Assembly (NCBI GenBank): GCA_000431215.1
Contig: HF985618.1
Coordinates: 37,912 to 46,922 of the forward strand
Direction: 5' to 3'
Origin: Prevotella sp. CAG:1031
Lineage (GTDB): Bacteria; Bacteroidota; Bacteroidia; Bacteroidales; Muribaculaceae
DNA: 9,011 nucleotides
Below the pieces are notes generated by a model, which made no database searches, was not told the origin of the DNA, and was given only the letters and a program-made list of their open reading frames with translations. Shown here piece after piece: positions 1 to 7,414 of the stretch. The translations under genes and the position numbers were made by a program. The first letter of the stretch is position 1. Every line of letters starts with the position of its first letter.

Positions 1-1106
1 AGCGAGAATGCGCCATTGGCTGTAGCGTCAACGATGGCGTCGGCAATAGCGCGCGATCCGGCAGTGAAGTTGTCGAACTCAAAGACACCGGCAGGGCCGT
101 TCCAAAGGATAGTCTTGGCGGGTTTGATGACTTCGGCAAAGGCCTTACGGGTTTCGGGACCAGCATCGAGACCTTCCCAACCGTCGGGGATATCCATTAC
201 AGAAACCACCTGAGTCTTGGCATCATTGCTGAAGCTGTCGGCCGCCACACAGTCGGTACCGAGAACAAGGTTCACGCCCTTTTCCTTAGCCTTTTTCATA
301 ATGTCGAGAGCGAGATCGAGTTTGTCGTCTTCACAGAGTGAGTTGCCGATCTTTCCGCCCATGGCTTTTGCGAAAGTGTATGTCATGCCGCCGCAGAGGA
401 TAAGGTTGTCGACTTTGTCCATGAGGTTCTCGATGATTCCGATCTTTGTCGAAACTTTCGAACCGCCCATGATAGCGGTGAAGGGACGTTTGATATTGTC
501 AAGAACATTCTTGACAGCTTTCACCTCTTTCTCCATAAGGTAGCCGAGCATCTTATGGTCAGCATCGAAATAGTCAGCGACAACGGCTGTGGAAGCGTGT
601 TTGCGGTGGGCAGTTCCGAAAGCGTCGTTGACATAGACGTCGGCATAGCTTGCGAGGGTCTTTGCAAATTCTTTCTGGCGCTCTTTCATTTCCTTTTTGG
701 CTGCGTCGTAACCGGCGTCGGTTTTATCTATACCGACCGGTTTGCCTTCTTCCTCGGGGTGGAAGCGGAGATTTTCAAGCAGGAGAACTTCACCGGGTTT
801 CAGCTCGGCTGCTTCTACGCCTGCTTTGGCAGCATCTGCTGCAAATTTCACCTCAGTGTTGAGCGCCTTGGCAACATTTTCCTTGATCTGAGAGAGCGAC
901 ATCTTGGGATTGACTTTTCCTTTGGGTTTTCCCATGTGGCTCATGAGAATAACGCTGCCGCCGTCATTGAGAATTTTTTTGATGGTGGGGAGGGCACCGC
1001 GGATACGGGTGTCGTCGGTCACATGACCGTTCTCATCCAGAGGCACGTTAAAGTCTACGCGAACAATAGCTTTTTTTCCTTTGAAATCAAAATTGTCGAT
1101 TGTCAT
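1..1106 (-). CDS. pgk: Phosphoglycerate kinase, C-terminus cut by window edge
   Basis: Cytosolic glycolytic enzyme that transfers the acyl phosphate of 1,3-bisphosphoglycerate to ADP, giving ATP and 3-phosphoglycerate. Reading leftward from the ATG at 1106 gives 368 codons with no stop. Visible family motifs are VRVDFNVP (about residues 15-22), SHMGKPKG (56-63), ENLRFHPEE (111-119), VNDAFGTAHR (159-168) and GGSKVSTKIG (214-223). The last readable residues, NGAFS, sit just before the expected glycine-rich nucleotide-binding segment, so roughly 50 residues lie outside the window. About 30 extra residues (roughly 117-148, rich in Glu and Lys) follow ENLRF; from memory this loop insertion is usual in Bacteroidales Pgk. 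The gene is transcribed divergently from the mlaE-like gene, and a consensus -7 box lies 37 bp upstream of the start. Nothing suggests damage. Confidence 0.97.
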   Translation of the reverse strand, partial: MTIDNFDFKGKKAIVRVDFNVPLDENGHVTDDTRIRGALPTIKKILNDGGSVILMSHMGKPKGKVNPKMSLSQIKENVAKALNTEVKFAADAAKAGVEAAELKPGEVLLLENLRFHPEEEGKPVGIDKTDAGYDAAKKEMKERQKEFAKTLASYADVYVNDAFGTAHRKHASTAVVADYFDADHKMLGYLMEKEVKAVKNVLDNIKRPFTAIMGGSKVSTKIGIIENLMDKVDNLILCGGMTYTFAKAMGGKIGNSLCEDDKLDLALDIMKKAKEKGVNLVLGTDCVAADSFSNDAKTQVVSVMDIPDGWEGLDAGPETRKAFAEVIKPAKTILWNGPAGVFEFDNFTAGSRAIADAIVDATANGAFS

Positions 1107-1142
1107 AACTATTTGAAGGTTAGTTCATTCATATTTCCGATG

Positions 1143-1150
1143 CAAAATTA
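1143..1150 (-). promoter_or_regulatory. Bacteroidota -7 promoter element for pgk
   Basis: The minus strand reads TAATTTTG, an exact match to the Bacteroidota -7 consensus TAnnTTTG recognised by the primary sigma factor. It lies 37 bp upstream of the pgk ATG, so transcription should begin near 1136-1138 with a leader of about 30 nt. A TTTG that could be the -33 element is present on the minus strand near 1175-1178, but the 24-bp spacing is a little longer than typical. Confidence 0.6.
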
Positions 1151-1288
1151 GCGAAAATCTTGCGAAAAGTCGCACAAAAAAGCTTAAACTCTCTGAAAAC
1201 AAAGACACGGAGTGGGCGTTTTGGCGTTTTTGTTGGTCATGAGAGTAGGGGTGTGCTTATGGGGATGTCGCCATTGTGGATTTTTTTG

Positions 1289-1296
1289 TAAATTTG
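1289..1296 (+). promoter_or_regulatory. Bacteroidota -7 promoter element for the mlaE-mlaF run
   Basis: TAAATTTG is an exact match to TAnnTTTG and ends 26 bp before the mlaE start, predicting a leader of roughly 20 nt. No good TTTG -33 element is visible at the usual spacing. The 216-bp gap 1107-1322 therefore carries two divergent promoters. I see no RNA gene, riboswitch or strong hairpin in the rest of it. Confidence 0.6.
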
Positions 1297-1322
1297 CGGT
1301 CTATTAAACAGCAAAAGACAAA

Positions 1323-2072
1323 ATGGTTTTGACCGATTCGCTGACAACCTTCGGGCGTTACTGCCTTTTTATGAAGGATGTTTTTGCGCTTCCCGACAAG
1401 TGGCGCACTTTTTTTCAACGCACAGTCTTCGAGATTTCGAAGCTCGGTGTGGCTTCCATACCGCTGGTTATGATTATCTCGATATTCATAGGGGCGGTAA
1501 TAGCCATTCAGATGCAGCTTAATGTTAACTCACCTCTGATTCCGGCTTATTCTGTCGGTCTGGCAACCCGCGATATTGTTCTTCTGGAATTTTCCAATTC
1601 GATTCTATGTCTGATTCTCGCCGGTAAGGTCGGTTCTAATATAGCGTCGGAGATCGGAACGATGCGAGTTACCGAGCAGATCGACGCTCTCGACATAATG
1701 GGCGTCAATTCGGCGAATTTTCTTGTTCTTCCGAAGATTATCGGTTTTCTGTTTTTTATGCCAGTGCTCGTGGCATTCTGCATAGCGACCTCGCTGCTCG
1801 GAGGCTTCGTCGTGGCCGTGTTCACTGATATAATTACCGTGTCGAGATATACCTACGGGCTTCAGGCATTGTTCCAGGAGTGGTATGTGTGGTATGGGTT
1901 TATAAAGTCGTTGTTCTTTTCATATATAATAACGTCAGTCGCTTCGTTCTACGGCTATTATGTCAAAGGCGGGGCGCTTGAGGTCGGAAAGGCGAGCACC
2001 GATGCCGTCGTATATTCGAGTGTGCTGATTCTGCTGCTCGATGTGGTTCTTACTAAACTTCTGCTGCAATGA
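1323..2072 (+). CDS. mlaE: MlaE-type ABC transporter permease (phospholipid transport)
   Basis: Inner-membrane permease of the MlaE/YrbE family (PF02405), which with an MlaF-type ATPase and MCE-domain proteins moves phospholipids between the inner and outer membranes. The product is 249 aa, near the family norm of about 250-260. The family signature is clear at about residues 99-127: LAGKVGSNIASEIG, then TMRVTEQIDALDIMG, which includes the EQIDAL coupling segment that contacts the ATPase. Hydrophobic segments lie near 45-63, 85-101, 135-172, 192-214 and 228-247. The ATG at 1323 follows a consensus promoter at a short distance, and no better upstream start exists. The stop overlaps the next start (ATGA, 2069-2072), so the two genes should be translationally coupled. 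Family assignment is firm. Lipid cargo and direction are inferred from the family. Confidence 0.93.
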   Translation: MVLTDSLTTFGRYCLFMKDVFALPDKWRTFFQRTVFEISKLGVASIPLVMIISIFIGAVIAIQMQLNVNSPLIPAYSVGLATRDIVLLEFSNSILCLILAGKVGSNIASEIGTMRVTEQIDALDIMGVNSANFLVLPKIIGFLFFMPVLVAFCIATSLLGGFVVAVFTDIITVSRYTYGLQALFQEWYVWYGFIKSLFFSYIITSVASFYGYYVKGGALEVGKASTDAVVYSSVLILLLDVVLTKLLLQ

Positions 2073-2869
2073 TCGAGGTTAACAACGTAACAAAGTCGTT
2101 CGACGGTAAGGCGATACTCCATAATGTCAGTGCCACATTCGAGACCGGTAAAACCAACCTCATAATAGGTCAGAGCGGCTCTGGAAAGACAGTGCTTCTG
2201 AAGTCTATTGTCGGTTTATTGCGTCCTGAAGAGGGAAGTATTCTCTACGATGGCCGTAATATCATGACGATGAACAACGATGAGATCAAGAATCTCCGCA
2301 AAGAAATCGGAATGTTGTTTCAGGGCTCGGCGCTGTTCGACAGCGAGACGGTGCTCGGGAATGTCGCATTTCCACTCGTGATGTTCACGAAGATGTCGCG
2401 CGGAGAGATCAGAGACCGTGCTCAGTTTTGTCTGGAACGTGTCAACCTCAAGGGTGCCGACAACAAATATCCGAGCGAAATATCCGGGGGTATGCAGAAG
2501 CGTGTTGCGATTGCGCGCGCGATAGCTCTGAATCCCAAATATCTTTTCTGTGACGAGCCTAATTCAGGTCTCGATCCACGCACGTCAATTCTTATTGACG
2601 AACTTCTCCACGATATAACCCATGAGTATAACATGACGACGATTATCAACACCCATGATATGAATTCGGTTTTGGGCATCGGCGAGAATATTGTGTTTAT
2701 CAATAAGGGGTATCGCGAATGGGTCGGAGATATGAAGCAGATTTATACGACATCGAACGAAGCCCTTAACGACTTTGTATTTGCGAATGATCTGTTTCAG
2801 AAGGTGCGTGCATATGTCGTTTCTCACGAGCGACCTATGGCCGGCGATAAGGTTGACCGGAAGGCCTGA
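2069..2869 (+). CDS. mlaF: MlaF-type ABC transporter ATP-binding protein
   Basis: Cytoplasmic ATPase partner of the preceding permease; ATP hydrolysis drives lipid transport. The 266-aa product has all the expected ABC motifs: Walker A GQSGSGKT (34-41), Q-loop Gln85 in MLFQGSALF, signature ISGGMQKR (138-145), Walker B YLFCDEP (158-164, catalytic Glu163), D-loop SGLD (166-169) and switch His196 in INTHDM. The sequence NSGLDPRTS after Walker B and the SGGMQ form of the signature resemble MlaF-family ATPases rather than generic importers. About 45 residues after the H-loop form a C-terminal tail ending in a charged segment (HERPMAGDKVDRKA); MlaF C-terminal tails are known to contribute to the complex, but a role here is inference. 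The start overlaps the mlaE stop by 4 nt. No mlaD, mlaB or mlaC homologue follows. Confidence 0.94.
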   Translation: MIEVNNVTKSFDGKAILHNVSATFETGKTNLIIGQSGSGKTVLLKSIVGLLRPEEGSILYDGRNIMTMNNDEIKNLRKEIGMLFQGSALFDSETVLGNVAFPLVMFTKMSRGEIRDRAQFCLERVNLKGADNKYPSEISGGMQKRVAIARAIALNPKYLFCDEPNSGLDPRTSILIDELLHDITHEYNMTTIINTHDMNSVLGIGENIVFINKGYREWVGDMKQIYTTSNEALNDFVFANDLFQKVRAYVVSHERPMAGDKVDRKA

Positions 2870-2961
2870 GAGGCAATTTTTCGCTAAGCTCTCCGTTAGA
2901 ATAATAGCCGGCATATCGAATGGTGTGCTTGTGCATTCCGTATTTCAAAGAGAGTATTCGA

Positions 2962-5367
2962 ATGAAACGCCTAATATACCTTTTGTCCGTTATTGTCGCT
3001 ATCTTTTATGGGCTGCCTGTCAAAGCAGCTTCAGGTGTGACGATTCACGGTCGTGTAACAGATACAGAACAAAAGCCTATTGAATTTGTCACTGTCAGAA
3101 TCGGCGGCACAGCTATCGGCACTAATACCGGGCTTGAGGGCGAATATCGCTTATCGGCGCCGCAGGCCGACACATTGACAGTTTTTTTTTCGTGTATTGG
3201 CTACCGTGAGGTTAAGCGCCAGCTAATCGACGCTAAGGGCGACGTTACTCTCGATGTCAGGATGACGCCTAATAGTGTTCAGCTCGGACAGGTCGAGGTT
3301 ACTGAGCTCCGAAAACAGACAGGATCGATGGTGTCGCTCAGTCGCGACGATATGAAATTGTCGCCCGATATCAGTGGAGGTTCTGTAGAAGCAATGGTGA
3401 CGACGCTCGCAGGCGTCAATTCCTCAAATGAAATGTCAAGCCAATATAGTGTGCGTGGCGGTACTTACGATGAAAACAGCGTTTATATAAACGGTATAGA
3501 GGTTCATCGTCCGTTGCTGATAACGAGCGGTCAGCAAGAGGGGCTGTCGGTCATCAATCCGGATCTTGTCGGAGCTATCGGTTTTTCGACAGGAGGCTTC
3601 ACTGCGGATTATGGAGACAAGATGTCGAGTGTGCTCGACATCACCTATCGGGATCCGGAATCTTTAGAGGGCAGTTTTTCCGCTTCATTTATGGGTGGAT
3701 CACTCGCCATAGGGCAGAGCTCGAAAAAATTCAGTCAGATCCACGGTCTCCGCTTCAAGCGTAACGCGTCGTTGCTCAGTTCAATGGAAACAAAAGGCGA
3801 ATACGATCCTACATTCTTTGACTATCAGACGAATATTACATTCAAGCCCAACGACAGGCTGCGCATAAATTTTCTGGGTAATATTGCCATTAACAATTAT
3901 AAGTTCACTCCTGTGAACCGCCAGACCAATTTCGGTACGACGACCGATGCCAAGCAGTTTACAGTTTATTTTGACGGTCACGAAAAAGACCGGTTCGAAA
4001 CCTGGTTCGGCGCATTGTCGGCGAGTTATCGGGTGCATCCTTCGACAGAATTGTCGCTTCTCGGATCAGGGTATCTCGGCAACGAACTGGTCGCCTATGA
4101 CATAAGTGGCGAATATTGGCTCGATCAGGCTGGCAACGGTGAAGTCGGCGGAGAACTCGGTGTTGGCAGATACCATGAACACGCCCGCAACAGGTTACGT
4201 TCAACAGTATTCAGTATAACTGCCAAAGGTGCGACATCAATACGAAAACATACCCTCAGCTATGGCCTGACATTCAACAGTGAGAAGATCATGGAACGTT
4301 CGCGCGAATGGGAACGACGTGATTCGGCCGGATATACACTTCCCAGCGACGGACAACTGGTGAAGCTTATCTACAATATGTCGAGCCATCACGATATATC
4401 GTCGACGAGACTGTCGTTTTTTGTAGCGGATAATTTCCGTGTGAACAGTTCGTCGGGATATTTCAATATCAATGGTGGTCTGCGCTTCAGCTACTGGAGT
4501 TTCAACAAGGAGTTTTTGTTTAGTCCGCGAGTCAATATCGGATTCGTTCCTGAACGAAATCCGGCCTGGACCTTCCGATTTGCAACGGGATTGTATTATC
4601 AGCAGCCATTCTTCAAAGAATACCGATGTGAAGTTGCCGATGAACTTGGAAATTGCTCAATCCGTCTGAACAAAGACATAAAGAGTCAGCGGTCCATTCA
4701 TTTCATCGCTGGAGCCGACTATACATTCAGAGCTTTGAACCGTCCGTTCAAAGTCTCTGCAGAGGCATATTACAAAGTTTTAGGCAATCTGATTCCTTAT
4801 GAGATCGACAACCTGAAGATTGTTTATTCAGGATTCAACACCAGCAAAGGCTATACAATGGGCCTCGATATGAAATTCTTTGGCCAATTTGTGCCCGGAA
4901 CTGATTCATGGCTCAGCTTTTCGCTGATGAAGACCAGTGAGGATCTCAATGGTAAAAAAGTTCCGAGGCCGACAGACCAGCGTTATAGTGTAGCATTGTA
5001 TTTCACCGACTTTTTCCCGAAAGTTCCCAAACTGAAGTTCTCGCTTCGCGGAATCTTCAGTGACGGTCTCCCGGTCACGGCGCCCCACAGTTCGCGCGAC
5101 AAGGGATATTTCCGCACTCCGGCATATAAGCGACTTGATATCGGACTGATGTATGGACTGTTGACGCCTCCAAAGGATGGCCAGCCGCGAGACAATTTCT
5201 GGCGTCATTTTAAAAGCATCTGGATTGGAGTAGATTGCTTCAATCTGCTGGGGATATCGAACGTCAGTTCGTATTATTGGGTGACAGACGTGAACGATAT
5301 CCAGTATGCGGTTCCTAACTATCTGACAGGTAGACAACTTAATGTGCGCCTGACAATAGACTTCTAA
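2962..5367 (+). CDS. TonB-dependent outer-membrane receptor with carboxypeptidase-regulatory-like N-domain
   Basis: Predicted outer-membrane active-transport receptor, 801 aa, energised by TonB-ExbBD. From the ATG at 2962 the protein opens with a signal peptide (MKRLIYLLSVIVAIF, then GLPVKA; cleavage near residue 22). An in-frame ATG at 2920 would add 14 residues ahead of it, so 2962 is preferred. Residues about 26-103 form a CarboxypepD_reg-like domain (TIHGRVTDTEQKPIEFVTVRI). QVEVTE at 110-115 resembles a TonB-box-like linker. The plug runs about 125-230 (YSVRGGTYDENSVYINGIEV, then GGFTADYGDKMSSVLDI), and the rest is beta-barrel ending in LNVRLTIDF with the terminal Phe expected for outer-membrane insertion. 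At about 800 aa it is shorter than SusC-type receptors (about 1000 aa), and no SusD partner follows. The substrate cannot be told. It lies 92 bp after mlaF; no TAnnTTTG box is visible in that gap, so read-through from the mlaEF promoter is plausible. Confidence 0.93.
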   Translation: MKRLIYLLSVIVAIFYGLPVKAASGVTIHGRVTDTEQKPIEFVTVRIGGTAIGTNTGLEGEYRLSAPQADTLTVFFSCIGYREVKRQLIDAKGDVTLDVRMTPNSVQLGQVEVTELRKQTGSMVSLSRDDMKLSPDISGGSVEAMVTTLAGVNSSNEMSSQYSVRGGTYDENSVYINGIEVHRPLLITSGQQEGLSVINPDLVGAIGFSTGGFTADYGDKMSSVLDITYRDPESLEGSFSASFMGGSLAIGQSSKKFSQIHGLRFKRNASLLSSMETKGEYDPTFFDYQTNITFKPNDRLRINFLGNIAINNYKFTPVNRQTNFGTTTDAKQFTVYFDGHEKDRFETWFGALSASYRVHPSTELSLLGSGYLGNELVAYDISGEYWLDQAGNGEVGGELGVGRYHEHARNRLRSTVFSITAKGATSIRKHTLSYGLTFNSEKIMERSREWERRDSAGYTLPSDGQLVKLIYNMSSHHDISSTRLSFFVADNFRVNSSSGYFNINGGLRFSYWSFNKEFLFSPRVNIGFVPERNPAWTFRFATGLYYQQPFFKEYRCEVADELGNCSIRLNKDIKSQRSIHFIAGADYTFRALNRPFKVSAEAYYKVLGNLIPYEIDNLKIVYSGFNTSKGYTMGLDMKFFGQFVPGTDSWLSFSLMKTSEDLNGKKVPRPTDQRYSVALYFTDFFPKVPKLKFSLRGIFSDGLPVTAPHSSRDKGYFRTPAYKRLDIGLMYGLLTPPKDGQPRDNFWRHFKSIWIGVDCFNLLGISNVSSYYWVTDVNDIQYAVPNYLTGRQLNVRLTIDF
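3182..3190 (+). repeat. T9 homopolymer run in receptor gene
   Basis: Nine consecutive T residues lie in codons about 74-77 of the TonB-dependent receptor gene, inside the N-terminal regulatory-like domain (TVFFSC). The reading frame is open in this copy. A run this long can be prone to slippage, which would truncate the protein early. Confidence 0.7.
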
Positions 5368-5383
5368 TATCACGGAAATTTAG

Positions 5384-5391
5384 TAACTTTG
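5384..5391 (+). promoter_or_regulatory. Bacteroidota -7 promoter element for the porin gene
   Basis: TAACTTTG matches TAnnTTTG exactly and lies in the 42-bp gap between the receptor stop (5365-5367) and the porin ATG (5410). It predicts transcription starting near 5398, giving a very short leader of about 10 nt. No convincing TTTG -33 element is seen. The site shows that an upstream TTG at 5389 cannot be the translation start of transcripts made here, because it lies within the promoter box. Confidence 0.6.
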
Positions 5392-5409
5392 TGGCTCGGA
5401 AACTCCGTG

Positions 5410-7410
5410 ATGAAGCAAAATTTACTACATATTGCGCTTACGGCTCTGACCGTTGCAGCGACATCATATATTGCTGTAGGTCAGACGTCGGGGTCGACTA
5501 AGGCAAAACGGCAGACAGTCGAGCCGGCGACAGCCTGGACTACGCTACCCCCCCTGGGATTGCGCGAACCGGCGCCGATTGATACTCTGTTGTATAACTA
5601 TTTTCGAGAATCGGTGCCGTCGGCAGTCAGCAATGCATACGCCACAACCGGCAATCTCGGATGTGAAGGCCTGAATATGATTTTTGCCCAGCGTCCGGAG
5701 AGAAGCGATTTCTTTTTCCACGATCCGCTGGCACATTGGCTCCCCGATCTCAACAGCCACAAATTTTATAATTCGCGGATTCCCATGACATTGCTGAGCT
5801 ATAATACCGGTGGTGGAAGAGACAATGAACAAAACCGGCTCAAGGCAATTTTTTCGGGAAATGCAACCCGACAGATCCAGGTTGGCGGACTTGTCGATTA
5901 TCTGTATTCGAAAGGTTCATATAATTATCAGGCTCTGTCGGATTTTGTTTGGGGGCTTTCAGGAAGCTATACGGGCGATCGGTATCAGCTTCAGGCATCG
6001 TTTACACATTGGAATTCCCTTAACAAGGAGAACGGAGGCATTACAGACTCACGATATATTACCGATCCTGCAGAACTGCAGGGAGGCGATCCTAAAATTG
6101 ATGCCAAATCAATACCTACGCGTCTGACGTCGGCTCATACCCGTGTTGCCGGCAGCCAGCTCTATCTCAACAATCGTTATAATGTCGGGCATTGGCGCAG
6201 TGAGATGGTTGATGATACGACTGAAGTAAGGACATATATCCCGGTAATATCTTTTGTATGGACTTTCGATTATCGGCGAGAGAAGCATTTGTTTCTGAAT
6301 GATAACCGGTCAGAGGCCGATGAGTTTTGGGAGAACCGTTATCTGTCGGCTGGTGAGACCCGTGATCTTACGCGATTCTGGAATTTTACGAATGTCGTCG
6401 GCGTTGAAATGATCGAGGGTTTCCATAGAAACATTCCTTTTGGTCTATCGGTATTCGCCAAACATGAAGTGCGTCGATATACGCTTCCGGCCGATACGGT
6501 CAGCCACATGGCAGCAGACCGACCGGAGGAACTCACCCCGTGGCCCGAAGGATTGGACATACGGCATGCAAAGACAGAGAATCTGCTTTGGGTCGGTGCT
6601 CAGCTGACCCGAATAAAAGGTGGCGTGATCAAGTTCGATGCTACTGCTGACGTCGGAGTACTTGGGCCGGCTATCGGTCAATTCAAATTGAAAGGGAATG
6701 TGTCCGGCGGATTTCCGCTACTTGGCGACACGGCTACCGTGGCCGGATATGCGCGATTTGATAATGTCGAAGCCCCTTATCTGATGCGAAATTATATCAG
6801 CAATCACTTTGTCTGGAAGAACGATTTCGGCAAGCAGCGGACTTTGAATTTCGGCGGACGTCTTTATATCGGACGCAGTGGAACAAGTTTAGATGTCGGT
6901 ATGACAAACCTGCAGAATTATGTCTACTTCGGCTCAGACGGTCTTCCGCGACAGCATGGAGATAATGTGCAGGTATTCAGCGCATCGCTGAACCAGAATT
7001 TTCATGTGGGAATTCTGCATTGGAACAACTCTCTTACTTATCAGACATCGAGCGATGACAATATCCTCGCATTGCCTAAATTTGTAGTGTATTCGAATCT
7101 GTATCTGCTGTTTAAGGTTGCGAAAGTTCTTACGGTTCAGCTCGGTGTGGATTGTGACTACTATACCAGATATTACGCCCCGGTTTATCAGCCTGCCACT
7201 ATGGGCTTCTGTAACCAGCATTCGACTATGATAGGCAATTATCCGTTTATGAACGCATACATAAACATGAAATTGTCGAAAGCACGTTTTTATGTAATGT
7301 TCAGCCATGTAAATCAGGGATGGTTTGGAAATGACTATTTTTCGATGCCTGATTATCCATTGAATCCCCGCCGTTTCCAGCTTGGGGTTTCGGTAGACTT
7401 TGCTAACTGA
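5410..7410 (+). CDS. Putative outer-membrane porin (Bacteroidota Porin_10-like)
   Basis: Predicted outer-membrane beta-barrel, 666 aa, that should form a passive channel. The ATG at 5410 is chosen because it begins a clean signal peptide (MKQNLLHIALTALTVAATSY, then IAVGQ; cleavage near 25) and lies just after a promoter box; a TTG 21 nt upstream is inside that box. Residues about 100-220 carry the block I associate with the Bacteroidota putative-porin family (PF14121-like): FFHDPLAHW, then LPDLNSHKFYNSRIPMTLLS, YNTGGGRDNEQN and SYTGDRYQLQASFTHWNS. The rest alternates aromatic and polar residues as in amphipathic strands and ends in a strand, RFQLGVSVDFAN. No plug domain is present, unlike the upstream receptor. 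The next gene begins 4 nt after the stop, so the two are probably co-transcribed. Substrate is unknown. The family name is recalled from sequence pattern; the beta-barrel call is firmer than the exact family. Confidence 0.82.
   Translation: MKQNLLHIALTALTVAATSYIAVGQTSGSTKAKRQTVEPATAWTTLPPLGLREPAPIDTLLYNYFRESVPSAVSNAYATTGNLGCEGLNMIFAQRPERSDFFFHDPLAHWLPDLNSHKFYNSRIPMTLLSYNTGGGRDNEQNRLKAIFSGNATRQIQVGGLVDYLYSKGSYNYQALSDFVWGLSGSYTGDRYQLQASFTHWNSLNKENGGITDSRYITDPAELQGGDPKIDAKSIPTRLTSAHTRVAGSQLYLNNRYNVGHWRSEMVDDTTEVRTYIPVISFVWTFDYRREKHLFLNDNRSEADEFWENRYLSAGETRDLTRFWNFTNVVGVEMIEGFHRNIPFGLSVFAKHEVRRYTLPADTVSHMAADRPEELTPWPEGLDIRHAKTENLLWVGAQLTRIKGGVIKFDATADVGVLGPAIGQFKLKGNVSGGFPLLGDTATVAGYARFDNVEAPYLMRNYISNHFVWKNDFGKQRTLNFGGRLYIGRSGTSLDVGMTNLQNYVYFGSDGLPRQHGDNVQVFSASLNQNFHVGILHWNNSLTYQTSSDDNILALPKFVVYSNLYLLFKVAKVLTVQLGVDCDYYTRYYAPVYQPATMGFCNQHSTMIGNYPFMNAYINMKLSKARFYVMFSHVNQGWFGNDYFSMPDYPLNPRRFQLGVSVDFAN
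5548..5554 (+). repeat. C7 homopolymer run in porin gene
   Basis: Seven consecutive C residues lie at about codons 47-49 of the porin gene (TTLPPLG), shortly after the signal peptide. In a genome of moderate GC this is a noticeable run. The frame is open in this copy. Confidence 0.7.
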
Positions 7411-7414
7411 TCCA

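Noticed and set aside
555..1151. 198-codon plus-strand open frame
   Set aside because: It lies wholly antisense to pgk, whose protein is unmistakable, and its translation has no recognisable domain. It is a shadow of a codon-biased gene.
1107..1322. Possible small RNA or riboswitch in the pgk-mlaE gap
   Set aside because: Beyond the two divergent -7 boxes I found no stable hairpin, terminator or conserved aptamer-like element.
2585..2914. 109-codon minus-strand open frame across the mlaF end and the following gap
   Set aside because: Mostly antisense to mlaF, with no family resemblance and no promoter box on that strand.
2916..2964. Direct repeat tcgaatg at 2916-2922 and 2958-2964 near the receptor start
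   Set aside because: Only 7 bp, and the second copy includes the start codon; too short to separate from chance.
7394..7402. TAGACTTTG as a promoter for the solute-binding-like gene
   Set aside because: It has three bases instead of two between TA and TTTG and lies within the end of the porin coding sequence. Co-transcription with the porin is simpler.
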